The notes beneath the pieces were generated by a model. That model had not been told where the DNA came from and did no database searches. It saw only the letters and a list, made by a program, of their open reading frames with translations. Source: Methylococcales bacterium OPU3_GD_OMZ (lineage in GTDB: Bacteria; Pseudomonadota; Gammaproteobacteria; Methylococcales; Methylomonadaceae). Taken from it: a DNA stretch of 44,802 nt. A program made the translations under genes and the position numbers. The stretch spans positions 1 to 44,802 of the forward strand of contig MPSY01000003.1 of NCBI GenBank assembly GCA_001901525.1, given 5' to 3'. Numbering within the stretch: position 1 is the stretch's first letter; every line of letters begins with the position of its first letter. This document shows positions 1-8,641 of the stretch, one piece after another.

Positions 1-13
1 AAATAAGAGACAT
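1..13 (-). CDS. dnaA: possible first codons of dnaA (partial, cut by window edge)
   Basis: Only four codons are visible. On the minus strand an ATG at 13-11 reads Met-Ser-Leu-Ile and runs off the window. Gammaproteobacterial DnaA proteins often begin Met-Ser-Leu or Met-Ser-Val, and dnaA usually lies divergent from rpmH across an A+T-rich spacer like the one here. No Shine-Dalgarno sequence is visible. The call rests on gene order and is inference. Confidence 0.25.
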
Positions 14-135
14 AAAGGAAATAGATAAAAGTTGTAAAAAAATAATAAATATATCTTTTAAAAAATATTATTATTGTTATTAGTTAAGAGTAAGTCTGTC
101 TATAAATCGATAAAATTCTTATAAAAGAATCATTT

Positions 136-165
136 AAGAAGATAAAACCTTGTATTTATCTTCTT
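136..165. repeat. 11-bp perfect inverted repeat in origin-like spacer
   Basis: Arms AAGAAGATAAA (136-146) and its exact reverse complement (155-165) flank an 8-base loop. No T-run follows on the plus strand, so it is a poor intrinsic terminator. It may be a protein-binding or structural element of the origin-like region. Confidence 0.5.
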
Positions 166-310
166 TATTACGTGTGGAAATAAAGAGGATAACTTTTTGT
201 TTTAAAGTTATCCACAGTTTAACAAAAGGAAAGAAACAACTTTATTTAATTTGATGAAATTTTGAATTCATTTTATTTTAGAGCTGAAACGATTACGTAT
301 TAAGGTGTTG

Positions 311-340
311 TTGACAGAATTTAAGTAAATGATTTAAAAT
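311..340 (+). promoter_or_regulatory. sigma70-type promoter of rpmH-rnpA
   Basis: A consensus -35 box TTGACA at 311-316 and a -10 box TAAAAT at 335-340 are separated by 18 bases. Transcription would start near 347 and give a leader of about 40 bases before the rpmH ATG at 389. It is the best promoter match in the spacer and probably drives the L34-RnpA-YidD-YidC-MnmE series. Confidence 0.65.
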
Positions 341-388
341 TAAGGGTTTATTGGTCCATTTCGGATCTTAATTTATCAGGTTATACAA

Positions 389-523
389 ATGAAAAGAACA
401 TACCAACCCAGCAAAATTAAAAGAGCACGTACTCATGGTTTTAGATCTCGTATGAGTACGCCCGGTGGGCGAAGAGTGATTAATGCACGTAGAGCGAAAG
501 GACGTGCTAGTTTAACCGTGTAA
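389..523 (+). CDS. rpmH: 50S ribosomal protein L34
   Basis: A 44-residue, Arg/Lys-rich protein that begins [18 protein letters not shown] and continues with the family segment [21 protein letters not shown]34 is a small protein of the large ribosomal subunit that packs against 23S rRNA. Length and sequence match the family along the whole protein, so the call is secure. It is the first gene after the origin-like spacer, and its stop codon is followed without a gap by the TTG start of rnpA. That implies co-transcription and probably coupled translation with the RNase P protein, as in most bacteria. Confidence 0.97.
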   Translation: MKRTYQPSKIKRARTHGFRSRMSTPGGRRVINARRAKGRASLTV

Positions 524-889
524 TTGGTTATACAGAAGTTTGATTTTCCCTCGCGGGTAAGATTAAAAAAGCCAAATCAATTTAAATATGTATTTGATTT
601 ACCAGTAAGGTCAACAGATAGATATTTTACGGTGTTAGCAAGGAAAAATAAGTTAAATTTTTCGCGATTAGGATTGGCAATAGCAAAGAAAAATGTAAAA
701 AAATCTACAGATAGAAATAAAATTAAGCGAATGATTCGTGAAAATTTTAGAAAAGAACAGCATTTTTTAGGTGCAATTGATTTCGTTGTACTGACTAGAT
801 ACCAAACAAGTGAGGCAACCATGAAAAAACTGGAAGTTTCACTTGAAAAGCATTGGCAAAATTTAAAAATTAAATGCAGTTCTTCTTAA
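524..889 (+). CDS. rnpA: ribonuclease P protein component
   Basis: A 121-residue basic protein that binds the catalytic RNA of RNase P and helps it trim 5' leaders from precursor tRNAs. The RNR signature at residues 56-76 ([18 protein letters not shown] and following) is clear, and the N-terminal F-P-x-x-x-R-L pattern fits. The start is TTG at 524, directly after the rpmH stop. No ATG or GTG lies in frame before the conserved N-terminus, so TTG is the only sensible start. The last 16 bases overlap yidD. Translation probably depends on ribosomes finishing rpmH, since no separate Shine-Dalgarno sequence is visible. Confidence 0.95.
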   Translation: MVIQKFDFPSRVRLKKPNQFKYVFDLPVRSTDRYFTVLARKNKLNFSRLGLAIAKKNVKKSTDRNKIKRMIRENFRKEQHFLGAIDFVVLTRYQTSEATMKKLEVSLEKHWQNLKIKCSSS

Positions 890-1113
890 TTCAGTTAATT
901 AGATTTTATAAGTATTTTATTAGTCCTTTGTTGGGTAATAATTGTCGTTTTTATCCGAGTTGTTCAAGTTATGCACTAGAAGCACTTGAACAACATGGAG
1001 TGATAATAGGCCTATTTTTAATAATAAAAAGAATAGTGAAATGTCAACCTTTTCATAAGGGTGGTATTGATCATGTTCCCAAAAAATTCGGTAGAAAGAA
1101 TGCAAAATATTAG
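874..1113 (+). CDS. yidD: membrane protein insertion efficiency factor YidD
   Basis: A 79-residue peripheral inner-membrane protein thought to assist YidC-dependent insertion. It shows the family hallmarks: an amphipathic N-terminus with [11 protein letters not shown], the segment [15 protein letters not shown] with Cys24 and Cys30, and [17 protein letters not shown] with Cys57. The start ATG lies inside the 3' end of rnpA (16-base overlap), and the 3' end overlaps the yidC start region. This is the conserved rpmH-rnpA-yidD-yidC order. Confidence 0.93.
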   Translation: MQFFLIQLIRFYKYFISPLLGNNCRFYPSCSSYALEALEQHGVIIGLFLIIKRIVKCQPFHKGGIDHVPKKFGRKNAKY

Positions 1114-2803
1114 GTTTTTATTAATACTGTTATTAGGGCTAATCAGTGTCATGCTCTATGAAAATTGGCAAACGGATTATGTTTTAAATCCAGCAGTTGA
1201 GGCAGCTAAACAAGCAAAATTATTAGAAGAAAATGGTGGGGTTCCGGTTTCTACAGATATGGGTGGTAATGCACTGTCTGCAGTATCAGATCGAATTATT
1301 ACTGTAACAACGGATGTTTACCGACTAGAAATCGATACACATGGAGGAACTTTACAGAATTTAGATCTGTTGACTTATCCTAAACATAGCGCCCAAGAAG
1401 ATGATGGATGGGGTCGTTTATTAAAAGAAAATTTTGATATTAGTTGGTTACCGGAAACAGAAAAACATTCTGCCGATGAAGTTATTCGTTTATTGGACAG
1501 TAGTAATAAAAAATTATTTTTAGCCCAAAGTGGATTAATGGGTAGTAACAGTACTGCTCCTAATCATCATGCCTTACTGACGACATCTGAAAATACTTAT
1601 ACGCTATCAGATACTGAAGATACATTGAAAGTACCTTTAACCTGGACCGATGATAATGGGATAGAAGTTACTAAAACATTTATCTTTACCCGCGGTAGTT
1701 TCGTTATCAGTTTAGAACAAGAAATTATTAACAATTCTAATAAAACATGGCAAGGGCGACAATATAGTCAGTTACTTAGAAAACCACTGGAAGAAGATGG
1801 AAATAATAAGAATTTTATTCGGACTTATGAAGGTCCTGTTCTTTATTCCACGGAAGAAAAATATGAAAAAATCGATTATGATGACCTGAACTCAAGTGAC
1901 CTCAGTCGTAAAAATATCGGTGGTTGGTCAGCAATGATCCAGCATTATTTTGCAACCGCCTGGGTTCCTCCGGCCACAGAAGAAAATCATTTTTACACAA
2001 AAAAACTGGAAGATTTACGGTATGTAATTGGTTCGTATTCAGAATTAGTAACGGTTGAGTCTTTAGAACAAACGACATTAGTTTCTAAATTATTTGTTGG
2101 TCCTAAATTACAACCGGTAATGGAGCAAGTTTCAGAAGGATTAGAACTAACCGTTGATTATGGTTTCTTAACATTTTTAGGTAAACCTATATTTTGGTTA
2201 CTGATCCATATTCAGGAATATGTTATTAATTGGGGTCTTGCAATTTTAGGGGTTACCCTTTGTATTAAGGCTGTGTTTTTTCGGTTGTCAAAATCAAGCT
2301 ATACTTCAATGGCTCGAATGAGAAAAGTACAACCAAAATTGACCCAATTAAAAGAATCATGTGGGGATGATAAGCAACGTTTTAATACAGAAATGATGGC
2401 GTTGTATAAGCGAGAGAAAGTAAATCCGCTTGGGGGTTGTTTTCCGATTTTAATACAAATTCCTGTATTTATTTCATTGTATTGGGTTTTAATTGAGACG
2501 GTTGAAATTAGACAAGCGCCTTTTGCGGGTTGGTTAATAGATTTATCGGTTCAAGATCCATATTATTTATTACCGGTATTGATGGGTATAACAATGAAGT
2601 TACAACAATTGTTAAATGCTCCACCTATTGATCCAATACAAGCCAAAATAATGAAAATGTTCCCTTATATTTTCACTGTATTTTTTCTGTTTTTTCCATC
2701 AGGCTTGGTTCTATATTGGGTTTGTAATAATACGTTATCATTTTTACAACAATGGTATATCACCCGTCAGCTTGAGAAAAACGACCCTGATTACGTTGCC
2801 TAA
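1100..2803 (+). CDS. yidC: membrane protein insertase YidC (Oxa1 family)
   Basis: YidC inserts proteins into the inner membrane, alone or with SecYEG. The protein has an N-terminal membrane anchor, a large periplasmic domain of about 300 residues and then the conserved five-helix core. Core motifs include [38 protein letters not shown] and [14 protein letters not shown] chose ATG 1100 (567 residues) because [13 protein letters not shown] aligns with the usual YidC start. ATG 1073 and GTG 1061 are in frame and would add 9 or 13 residues, and a GGGTGG stretch before 1073 keeps that start possible. The groove position that is Arg in E. coli (TFIVRG) is Lys here (TLCIKA), a substitution I recall from other gammaproteobacteria. 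Confidence 0.95.
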   Translation: MQNIRFLLILLLGLISVMLYENWQTDYVLNPAVEAAKQAKLLEENGGVPVSTDMGGNALSAVSDRIITVTTDVYRLEIDTHGGTLQNLDLLTYPKHSAQEDDGWGRLLKENFDISWLPETEKHSADEVIRLLDSSNKKLFLAQSGLMGSNSTAPNHHALLTTSENTYTLSDTEDTLKVPLTWTDDNGIEVTKTFIFTRGSFVISLEQEIINNSNKTWQGRQYSQLLRKPLEEDGNNKNFIRTYEGPVLYSTEEKYEKIDYDDLNSSDLSRKNIGGWSAMIQHYFATAWVPPATEENHFYTKKLEDLRYVIGSYSELVTVESLEQTTLVSKLFVGPKLQPVMEQVSEGLELTVDYGFLTFLGKPIFWLLIHIQEYVINWGLAILGVTLCIKAVFFRLSKSSYTSMARMRKVQPKLTQLKESCGDDKQRFNTEMMALYKREKVNPLGGCFPILIQIPVFISLYWVLIETVEIRQAPFAGWLIDLSVQDPYYLLPVLMGITMKLQQLLNAPPIDPIQAKIMKMFPYIFTVFFLFFPSGLVLYWVCNNTLSFLQQWYITRQLEKNDPDYVA

Positions 2804-2820
2804 AAAACGTAACGACTCAT

Positions 2821-4164
2821 TTGTTTGAAGATACGATAGCTGCAATTGCAACCCCTTTTGGTAAAGGAGGGGTTGCAATTATCAGAATATCTGGTCCTCA
2901 AAGTTCTGATATTGCTCAACAATTAAGTTCAAGAAAACCGCAGAATCGTAAGGCTTTATTTACGTCATTTTATGATGCCAGTAATCATATTATAGATTCT
3001 GGTATTTGTATCTATTTTAAAGGACCTAACTCTTATACCGGGGAAGACATTGTAGAAGTACAAGGGCATGGCGGTATTGTGGTTATTAATATGCTTTTAA
3101 AACGTATTATTGCTTTAGGTGCACGAATTGCAAAGCCTGGTGAATTTACTGAACGCGCTTTTTTAAATAATAAGCTGGATTTAACACAAGCAGAAGCCGT
3201 AGCAGATATTATTGAAAGTACAACCGAACATTCAGTGCGATCAGCACAGCGATCACTCCAAGGAACTTTTTCTAAATTAATACATGAACTTATTGGTGAA
3301 CTCACTGAACTAAGAATCTATGTTGAAGCCGCGATAGATTTTGTGGATGAAGAAATTGATTTTTTAAATGAAGGGGGAATAGAACAACGTATTAAGCTTT
3401 TAAGTGAAAAACTAACATTAATTTTAAGTAATGCAAAAACAGGCCAGTTATTGCGTGATGGTATTTCTGTTGTTTTGGTTGGTAAACCAAATGCCGGTAA
3501 ATCGAGTTTATTAAATTGTCTTACGGGTGAAGAGACGGCTATTGTTACTGATGTTGCAGGAACAACACGTGATGTTTTAAAAGAATATATTCAGTTAGAT
3601 GGTTTACCACTACACATTATTGATACCGCGGGAATTCATGACAGTAATAATTTAATTGAACAAGAAGGTATACGCAGAGCCCATAAAGAAATTCAATACG
3701 CTGATAAAGTTCTTATCATTCATGATGTGAGAGACCAACACGGGATTAATGAATTTATAAGCCAATTAGATAGTGATAATGATAAACGCGTTATTATTTT
3801 TAATAAAATTGATTTAATAAATCAACCAGCCAAGGTTGTTTATTCGAAAGATGGAGACCAGATATTTCTTTCAATAAAAACAGGAGAGGGTTTTGATTTA
3901 CTCACAGATTATTTAAAGAAGAGTGTGGGCTATGATGAAAATCAAGAAGCTGTTTTTATTGCTCGTCAACGACATGTGAATGCCCTTTCAGAGGCATTAA
4001 TAGCGATAAATAATGGCTTAATTCAATTGCAACAAAATCAAGCCGGCGAAATAGTTGCTGAAGAATTAAGGCTTGCACAAAATCATTTAGGTGAAATTAC
4101 CGGTAAAATTTCATCAGATGATTTATTGGGAAAAATATTTTCTAATTTTTGTATTGGTAAATAA
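2821..4164 (+). CDS. mnmE: tRNA uridine-5-carboxymethylaminomethyl modification GTPase MnmE
   Basis: With MnmG (not in the window), MnmE makes cmnm5U at wobble position 34 of several tRNAs. The 447-residue protein has an N-terminal tetrahydrofolate-binding domain and a helical domain interrupted by a G domain. The G1 motif GKPNAGKS is at 221-228, G3 DTAG at 268-271 and G4 NKID follows. The family C-terminal FCIGK with its essential Cys closes the protein. The start is TTG at 2821: there is no in-frame ATG or GTG nearby, and the family N-terminus (DTIAAIATPFGKGGVAI) begins four residues later. It lies 17 bases after yidC. Its stop is only 13 bases from the end of the convergent small gene at 4178. 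Confidence 0.96.
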   Translation: MFEDTIAAIATPFGKGGVAIIRISGPQSSDIAQQLSSRKPQNRKALFTSFYDASNHIIDSGICIYFKGPNSYTGEDIVEVQGHGGIVVINMLLKRIIALGARIAKPGEFTERAFLNNKLDLTQAEAVADIIESTTEHSVRSAQRSLQGTFSKLIHELIGELTELRIYVEAAIDFVDEEIDFLNEGGIEQRIKLLSEKLTLILSNAKTGQLLRDGISVVLVGKPNAGKSSLLNCLTGEETAIVTDVAGTTRDVLKEYIQLDGLPLHIIDTAGIHDSNNLIEQEGIRRAHKEIQYADKVLIIHDVRDQHGINEFISQLDSDNDKRVIIFNKIDLINQPAKVVYSKDGDQIFLSIKTGEGFDLLTDYLKKSVGYDENQEAVFIARQRHVNALSEALIAINNGLIQLQQNQAGEIVAEELRLAQNHLGEITGKISSDDLLGKIFSNFCIGK

Positions 4165-4177
4165 ACGTTTAAAGTTG

Positions 4178-4330
4178 TTACCAATGTACACCCACTATTA
4201 AGAACATAACAACCGTTGTAAGACTTATAAAAATTTGTAATAACTCATCGGTTTTCGATAGTTTGTCGTCACGCATTAAGTCATTGATACGGTTGTTTAT
4301 TTGATCTTGCATATGAATTTTTGTAATCAT
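4178..4330 (-). CDS. small single-span membrane protein downstream of lexA (unknown function)
   Basis: A 50-residue reading frame begins at ATG 4330 with an AAGGA Shine-Dalgarno sequence about 7 bases ahead, and ends in TAA at 4178. Residues 1-29 are polar and charged (two DQINNR/RINDLM-like stretches), residues 30-47 are hydrophobic (LLQIFISLTTVVMFLIVG), and the tail is short (VHW). That predicts one membrane segment with the N-terminus in the cytoplasm. It starts 17 bases after the lexA stop on the same strand, so it is probably co-transcribed with lexA and SOS-regulated. Genes in this slot elsewhere include division inhibitors (sulA behind lexA in Pseudomonas) and dinF in E. coli. I do not recognise the sequence, and a SidA-like division-inhibitor role is only a hypothesis. 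Confidence 0.6.
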   Translation of the reverse strand: MITKIHMQDQINNRINDLMRDDKLSKTDELLQIFISLTTVVMFLIVGVHW

Positions 4331-4347
4331 AATAATGTCCTTTTGTT

Positions 4348-4983
4348 TTAATGAATATAGCTACGCATTTGGCCGACTAAAATGCCTTGAATTTGTACAT
4401 TATTAGGGTCAAAGTGCATGGGTTGCATGGATTTATTGGCTGGGATAAGTATGGTTTTACTAGGTGTTTGTTCAATAATTTTAAGCGTCACTTCATCATT
4501 ATTTATTAACGCGACGATGACATCACCGTTTTTAGCATAATTTCTTTTTTCTATAATGACCCAGTCATTATTAAAAATACCTAAATCAATCATAGAGTCC
4601 CCAGTTACTTGCAGTACATAACAATCATTTTCAGTTTTTAATTGTGTTGGGATCATAATTTTTGAATAATCTGCAATGGCTTCAAGAGGCTGGCCAGCAG
4701 CTATTTTTCCTAAATAAGGAATAGTATTATTTTTTGAATTTTCAATGATTGGCGTATTTTCTGAAGTGGTGAGCCTGATTCCCCGTTGTTTTCGATTAGA
4801 AGGTTCGACTAGCTTTGCATCGACTAAATGTTGTATATGTTTATGAAGTGAACCACGAGACCTCAATCCTAATGCGGAGCAAATTTCATCTAAAGTCGGT
4901 GGGTTATCACTGTTTTGATAATGTTTAACCAGAAATTGATAGATTTCTTGTTGTTTGCGGGTTAGTGGTTGATAGTCAGACAT
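4348..4983 (-). CDS. lexA: LexA repressor, SOS regulator and autoprotease
   Basis: LexA represses SOS genes and cleaves itself when RecA filaments form on single-stranded DNA. The 211-residue protein has a winged-helix N-terminus with a recognition segment around RSRGSLHKHIQHL (41-53). The Ala96-Gly97 cleavage site sits in KIAAGQPLEA, and the catalytic Ser130 (GDSM) and Lys168 (VTLK) are spaced as in the family. It lies 58 bases after tatC and has repeated GTTC/GAAC elements in its promoter (4988-5037), consistent with autoregulation. A small membrane-protein gene follows 17 bases downstream. The length slightly exceeds that of E. coli LexA (202) because of a longer hinge. Confidence 0.95.
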   Translation of the reverse strand: MSDYQPLTRKQQEIYQFLVKHYQNSDNPPTLDEICSALGLRSRGSLHKHIQHLVDAKLVEPSNRKQRGIRLTTSENTPIIENSKNNTIPYLGKIAAGQPLEAIADYSKIMIPTQLKTENDCYVLQVTGDSMIDLGIFNNDWVIIEKRNYAKNGDVIVALINNDEVTLKIIEQTPSKTILIPANKSMQPMHFDPNNVQIQGILVGQMRSYIH

Positions 4984-4987
4984 TTTA

Positions 4988-5037
4988 TGTTCTCTGTTCG
5001 TTTTCTTATAGCATATAATAAGAACAAATAGAGAACA
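4988..5037 (-). promoter_or_regulatory. lexA promoter/operator region with GTTC-N7-GTTC
   Basis: The 58-bp tatC-lexA spacer carries GAAC-N7-GAAC at 5022-5036 (GTTC-N7-GTTC on the lexA strand) and GTTC-N3-GTTC at 4989-4999. A 7-bp inverted pair, TTCTTAT at 5003-5009 and ATAAGAA at 5018-5024, lies between them. A possible -10 (TATATG) lies at 5017-5012 on the minus strand. The usual gammaproteobacterial SOS box CTGT-N8-ACAG is absent. GTTC-N7-GTTC is the box described for Alphaproteobacteria. Binding by LexA is inferred from position and repetition. Confidence 0.45.
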
Positions 5038-5041
5038 AGGT

Positions 5042-5794
5042 TTATTTTGTTATTTCTGTTTTAACGGTAAAACATCGGGAGAATAATAAGCCGATCTCAA
5101 ATAATAGCCAGATGGGTATTGCTAATAATGTTTGTGAGATTGCATCGGGGGGGGTCAAGAACATTCCGACAACAAATGCCCCAACAATGACATAAGGCCT
5201 TTTTTCTGAAAGACTTTGGGGTGTACTGACACCGGTCCACACTAATACAATTGTAAAAATAGGGACTTCGAAAGCAATGCCAAAAGCAAAAAATAAAGTA
5301 AGCACAAAATCTAAGTATTTTGATATATCTGTCATCACTTCTACCCCGGCCGGGGCAGCCATGGTCAGAAACTCAAAAACGAGAGGGAATACCACAAAAT
5401 AGGCAAAAGTAACGCCGGAGTAAAATAATAATGAACTAAATATTAATAATGGCAAGATCAGTCGACGTTCATGACGGTACAGGCCCGGCGCTATAAATGC
5501 CCAAAATTGATAAAAGATAATCGGCATTGAAATAAAAATGGCAACAATTAGCGCTAATTTAAAAGGGGTAAGAAAAGGAGAGGCAACATCAATGGCTATC
5601 ATTGATGTTGTTGCAGGTAGAAACCGAATTAATGGTTCAGCTATTAAGTTGTATATTTGATTTGCGTAAAAAGAAAGACCAATAAAAATAATTAAAACAC
5701 TCATAACAATACGTAAAAGACGATTACGTAATTCAATAAGATGACCTATAAGCGGTTGTTCAGAGCCACTAGATTCAGGGCTTTGGGAATTCAT
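5042..5794 (-). CDS. tatC: Sec-independent protein translocase TatC
   Basis: The 250-residue polytopic core of the twin-arginine translocase, which binds the RR signal peptide of folded substrates. It opens with a short polar N-terminus and the family motif [12 protein letters not shown], followed by about six membrane helices. Conserved stretches [18 protein letters not shown] and [17 protein letters not shown] are present. The ATG overlaps the tatB stop by four bases (ATGA), implying translational coupling. An uninterrupted run of eight C residues on the coding strand (5147-5154) encodes the Pro-Pro of LTPPDA and could be a slippage site, although the frame is intact. Confidence 0.96.
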   Translation of the reverse strand: MNSQSPESSGSEQPLIGHLIELRNRLLRIVMSVLIIFIGLSFYANQIYNLIAEPLIRFLPATTSMIAIDVASPFLTPFKLALIVAIFISMPIIFYQFWAFIAPGLYRHERRLILPLLIFSSLLFYSGVTFAYFVVFPLVFEFLTMAAPAGVEVMTDISKYLDFVLTLFFAFGIAFEVPIFTIVLVWTGVSTPQSLSEKRPYVIVGAFVVGMFLTPPDAISQTLLAIPIWLLFEIGLLFSRCFTVKTEITK

Positions 5795-6084
5795 TTATGC
5801 GTGGGTGTGTTTTTTGAGCCAGTATCGTTTATGTTTTTTTCAGGTGTGTCTAGTGGGATTAATTCATTCAATTCGGATAACTCATTTTGTTTGTTTAGGA
5901 ATTGCTGGATTTCTTCTTGATGTAATTCTTCTTTTATTTCTTCTTTAACCTGTGTGCTTAGTTGATTTATTTTCCCTAGCCAAAAACCAATAATACGTGC
6001 AACCTTAGGTAATTGTTGTGGGCCAATAACAAGAAGACTTATTAATCCAACCAAACAGAGTTCCCAAAAGCCGATATCAAACAT
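5791..6084 (-). CDS. tatB: Sec-independent protein translocase subunit TatB
   Basis: TatB forms the substrate-receptor complex with TatC. The 97-residue protein has the diagnostic N-terminus [26 protein letters not shown]: a short transmembrane helix, the Gly-Pro hinge, then an amphipathic helix and a polar, acidic C-terminal tail. That start distinguishes it from TatA. It lies 11 bases after tatA and overlaps tatC by four bases, giving a standard tatABC operon behind hisE. At 97 residues it is shorter than E. coli TatB (171), but the family tail varies. Confidence 0.94.
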   Translation of the reverse strand: MFDIGFWELCLVGLISLLVIGPQQLPKVARIIGFWLGKINQLSTQVKEEIKEELHQEEIQQFLNKQNELSELNELIPLDTPEKNINDTGSKNTPTHK

Positions 6085-6095
6085 AATAAAAGAAA

Positions 6096-6326
6096 TTAAT
6101 GTTTTTCTTTATCCAAATTTACGTTGGATGATTTCACTTCAGGCTCAATATTATGATCCTCACTCTCTGATTGGGGTTTTTCATCTTCTTCACCTTCTTT
6201 AACAGCAGAACGAAAACTTTTAATAGAACCTCCTAAATCCGACCCTAATGAGCGTAGCCGCTTGGTTCCAAAGAGTAAAATAACGATCACTAAAATAATT
6301 AATAATTGCCAAATACTTATACCCAT
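6096..6326 (-). CDS. tatA: Sec-independent protein translocase subunit TatA
   Basis: TatA oligomerises to form the protein-conducting element of the Tat system. The 76-residue protein starts [20 protein letters not shown], followed by the hinge [10 protein letters not shown], an amphipathic helix ([15 protein letters not shown]) and an acidic tail. An AAGGA Shine-Dalgarno sequence lies eight bases ahead of the ATG. It begins 42 bases after hisE, so the Tat genes are probably an extension of the histidine operon. Confidence 0.95.
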   Translation of the reverse strand: MGISIWQLLIILVIVILLFGTKRLRSLGSDLGGSIKSFRSAVKEGEEDEKPQSESEDHNIEPEVKSSNVNLDKEKH

Positions 6327-6368
6327 AATTCTTTCCTTTCGTAAATCAAGTTAAATTAATTAGAGAAT

Positions 6369-6692
6369 TTATTTATTATCTTGTCGTTGTGCTTTTTCTG
6401 TTAAACCAGATACGCCAAATCGACGATCTAATTCATCGATGACTTGTTGTGGATTAAGTCCCTGGTCGGCTAAAAGAACCATGCAGTGAAACCAAAGGTC
6501 GGCGGTTTCATAGATAATTTGTTCTTTGTTGCCCCCTTTTGCAGCGATAATGGTTTCAGCTGATTCTTCACCTATTTTTTTTAAAATGGTGTCTAAGCCT
6601 TTATGGTATAGACTGGCAACGTAGGATTTATCGGCTGATTCATTTTTTCGTTGCTCCAGAATATCAGCTAATTTTAATAAGGTATCACTCAT
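6369..6692 (-). CDS. hisE: phosphoribosyl-ATP pyrophosphatase HisE
   Basis: HisE removes pyrophosphate from phosphoribosyl-ATP, step two of histidine synthesis. The 107-residue all-helical protein carries the MazG-like metal-binding pattern [11 protein letters not shown] with a later YETADLWFH segment. It is separate from HisI, unlike the fused HisIE of enterobacteria. It overlaps hisI by eight bases and is the last his gene before tatA. Confidence 0.95.
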   Translation of the reverse strand: MSDTLLKLADILEQRKNESADKSYVASLYHKGLDTILKKIGEESAETIIAAKGGNKEQIIYETADLWFHCMVLLADQGLNPQQVIDELDRRFGVSGLTEKAQRQDNK

Positions 6693-7086
6693 TTTTTTTA
6701 TAGATAAGATTAGGGTCTTTTAATATGGGTTCAAAAGGTAACCATTGTAAATTTTTGAGGTGGCGGTAAAAACAACTTTCTCTACCGGTATGACAAGCAA
6801 TGCCGCCCTCTTGTTGTATTTTTAATAAAATAACATCTTCATCACAGTCAAAGAGGATATCAATAATTTTTTGACGATGACCGGATTCTTCGCCTTTATG
6901 CCATAGTCTCTGGCGTGATCGAGACCAATACACCGCATAGCCCGTAGTGGCGCTAAGGTTTAAAGCGTCACGGTTCATCCAAGCAAACATCATAACTTTA
7001 CTGGTTTCTGCTTGTTGGGCGATCACAGGAACAAGCCCATCATTGGACCAGTTTATTTCATCGAGCCAATTGGGTGTGTTCGTCAT
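6685..7086 (-). CDS. hisI: phosphoribosyl-AMP cyclohydrolase HisI
   Basis: HisI opens the purine ring of phosphoribosyl-AMP, step three of histidine synthesis, and depends on Zn2+ and Mg2+. The 133-residue protein contains the family motifs [28 protein letters not shown], the metal-binding DCDEDVILL, and the Zn-binding Cys residues of [13 protein letters not shown]. It overlaps hisF upstream by four bases and hisE downstream by eight, a tightly coupled arrangement. It is a stand-alone enzyme rather than the HisIE fusion. Confidence 0.96.
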   Translation of the reverse strand: MTNTPNWLDEINWSNDGLVPVIAQQAETSKVMMFAWMNRDALNLSATTGYAVYWSRSRQRLWHKGEESGHRQKIIDILFDCDEDVILLKIQQEGGIACHTGRESCFYRHLKNLQWLPFEPILKDPNLIYKKNE

Positions 7087-7856
7087 AAGCGTACGACAAT
7101 GTTATTATCAGCCATACATTGTTTGGCTTGTTGAATTGAGTAGTCACCGAAATGAAAAATACTCGCCGCTAAAACAGCATCCGCTTTACCTTCAGTCACA
7201 CCTTTTACTAAATGATCAAGATTGCCAACACCGCCTGAAGCAATGACCGGTACAGAAACGGCATCACTGATAGCACGCGTAAGTGGTAAGTCAAAACCTT
7301 CTCGGGTACCGTCACGATCCATACTGGTTAATAGAATCTCACCGGCACCCAAATCAACCATTTTTTGTGCCCATAAAATAGCATCAAGGCCGGTTGGTTT
7401 TCGACCACCGTGGGTGAATATTTCCCAACGCTCTGGCTCATGCGGTTGGCTTACTTTTTTAGCATCTATGGCAACGACTATACATTGAGAACCGAAACGT
7501 AGGGCAGCCTCACAGACAAATTCAGGCGTAAAAACAGCCGCTGTATTAATGCCGACTTTGTCAGCACCGGCATTTAACATACGGCTAATATCTTCGAGAG
7601 TTCTAATACCACCACCCACAGTTAAGGGAATGAATACGGAATTGGCAACTTGTTCAACTACATGAACCATAGTCGCTCGATTATCTGAGCTGGCGGTAAT
7701 ATCAAGAAAGGTGATTTCATCGGCGCCTTCACGGTCATAGCGTTTGGCGATTTCCACTGGATCACCGGCATCTCGAATATTAATAAAATTGACGCCTTTA
7801 ACGACGCGACCATTATCAACATCAAGACAGGGAATGATCCGTTTAGCGAGACTCAT
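7083..7856 (-). CDS. hisF: imidazole glycerol phosphate synthase subunit HisF (cyclase)
   Basis: HisF condenses PRFAR with ammonia supplied by HisH to give imidazole glycerol phosphate and AICAR. The 257-residue (beta/alpha)8 barrel has the catalytic Asp in [16 protein letters not shown], the second catalytic Asp in VVAIDAKK, and phosphate-binding loops GGGIRT and IASGGVGN. Its four-base overlaps with hisA and hisI fit a single transcript. Confidence 0.97.
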   Translation of the reverse strand: MSLAKRIIPCLDVDNGRVVKGVNFINIRDAGDPVEIAKRYDREGADEITFLDITASSDNRATMVHVVEQVANSVFIPLTVGGGIRTLEDISRMLNAGADKVGINTAAVFTPEFVCEAALRFGSQCIVVAIDAKKVSQPHEPERWEIFTHGGRKPTGLDAILWAQKMVDLGAGEILLTSMDRDGTREGFDLPLTRAISDAVSVPVIASGGVGNLDHLVKGVTEGKADAVLAASIFHFGDYSIQQAKQCMADNNIVVRL

Positions 7857-8596
7857 AACATCGCTTTAAAAGAACGTGCTAATTTAGCGCCTTCAGCAAA
7901 ATCAAGACTTCCTTCATAAATTGCACGGCCGGTAATTGCCCCGCACACACCGTCATTAACAATAGTACCTAAGGCTTTAATATCATCTAAATTAGTGATG
8001 CCACCCGAAGCAATAACAGGAATTGTTATTGCTTGTGCTAATTTGGCGGTAGCTTCTATATTAACGCCATTCATCATTCCATCACGTGAAATATCGGTGT
8101 AAATAATAGCTTCAACACCATCGGTTTCAAATCGTTGTGCCATATCAATAACATCATGATTGGAAAGTTTAGACCAACCATCAATAGCCACTTTGCCATC
8201 TTTAGCATCTAAACCAATAATGATATGACCGGGAAATTCGATAGCAATGTCATTGACAAAATGAGGGGCGCTGACTGCTTTCGTACCAATGATGACATAA
8301 TCTACGCCGGCATTTAAATACGATTGTATAGTATCTTCATCACGAATACCGCCGCCGACCTGAACAGGAATATCAGGGAAAGCGTTAGTAATTGCTTGAA
8401 TAACGGGTGCATTTTTCGGTTTACCAGCAAAAGCACCGTCTAAGTCAACTAGGTGTATACGTTCAGCACCGGCATTAACCCATTTTTCAGCAACTGCGAC
8501 AGGATCTTCTGAGAAGACGGTATCATCTTCCATTCGGCCTTGGCGGAGACGAACACATTTACCATCTTTTAGATCTATAGCGGGAATTAACAACAT
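7853..8596 (-). CDS. hisA: ProFAR isomerase HisA
   Basis: HisA isomerises ProFAR to PRFAR by an Amadori rearrangement, just upstream of HisF. The 247-residue half-barrel duplicate begins [19 protein letters not shown] with the first catalytic Asp, has the second in IIGLDAKDG, and carries GGGIRDEDT and [11 protein letters not shown] phosphate loops. It overlaps hisF by four bases and follows hisH after a 45-base gap in which I see no regulatory element. Confidence 0.97.
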   Translation of the reverse strand: MLLIPAIDLKDGKCVRLRQGRMEDDTVFSEDPVAVAEKWVNAGAERIHLVDLDGAFAGKPKNAPVIQAITNAFPDIPVQVGGGIRDEDTIQSYLNAGVDYVIIGTKAVSAPHFVNDIAIEFPGHIIIGLDAKDGKVAIDGWSKLSNHDVIDMAQRFETDGVEAIIYTDISRDGMMNGVNIEATAKLAQAITIPVIASGGITNLDDIKALGTIVNDGVCGAITGRAIYEGSLDFAEGAKLARSFKAML

Positions 8597-8641
8597 AGAA
8601 TAAGCCTTAATTATTTAATCGAATGAAAAGTCCTAATGGAT

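Larger units (their letters stand above)
14..388. other. origin-like A+T-rich spacer upstream of rpmH (candidate oriC region)
   Basis: This 375-bp stretch has no gene. It contains one perfect DnaA box, TTATCCACA, at 208-216. A weaker reverse-oriented match lies at 173-181 (TGTGGAAAT, two mismatches) and a one-mismatch match at 381-389 (TTATACAAA). Positions 30-80 are almost pure A and T, as expected of a DNA-unwinding element. A perfect 11-bp inverted repeat sits at 136-165 and the rpmH promoter at 311-340. In many gammaproteobacteria oriC lies in or near the dnaA-rpmH spacer. One perfect box is fewer than a classical origin has, so the call is plausible rather than proven. Confidence 0.45.

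Noticed and set aside
1100..2803. Lys in place of the groove Arg in YidC as an anomaly
   Set aside because: From memory, Lys occurs at this position in other gammaproteobacterial YidC proteins, and it keeps the positive charge.
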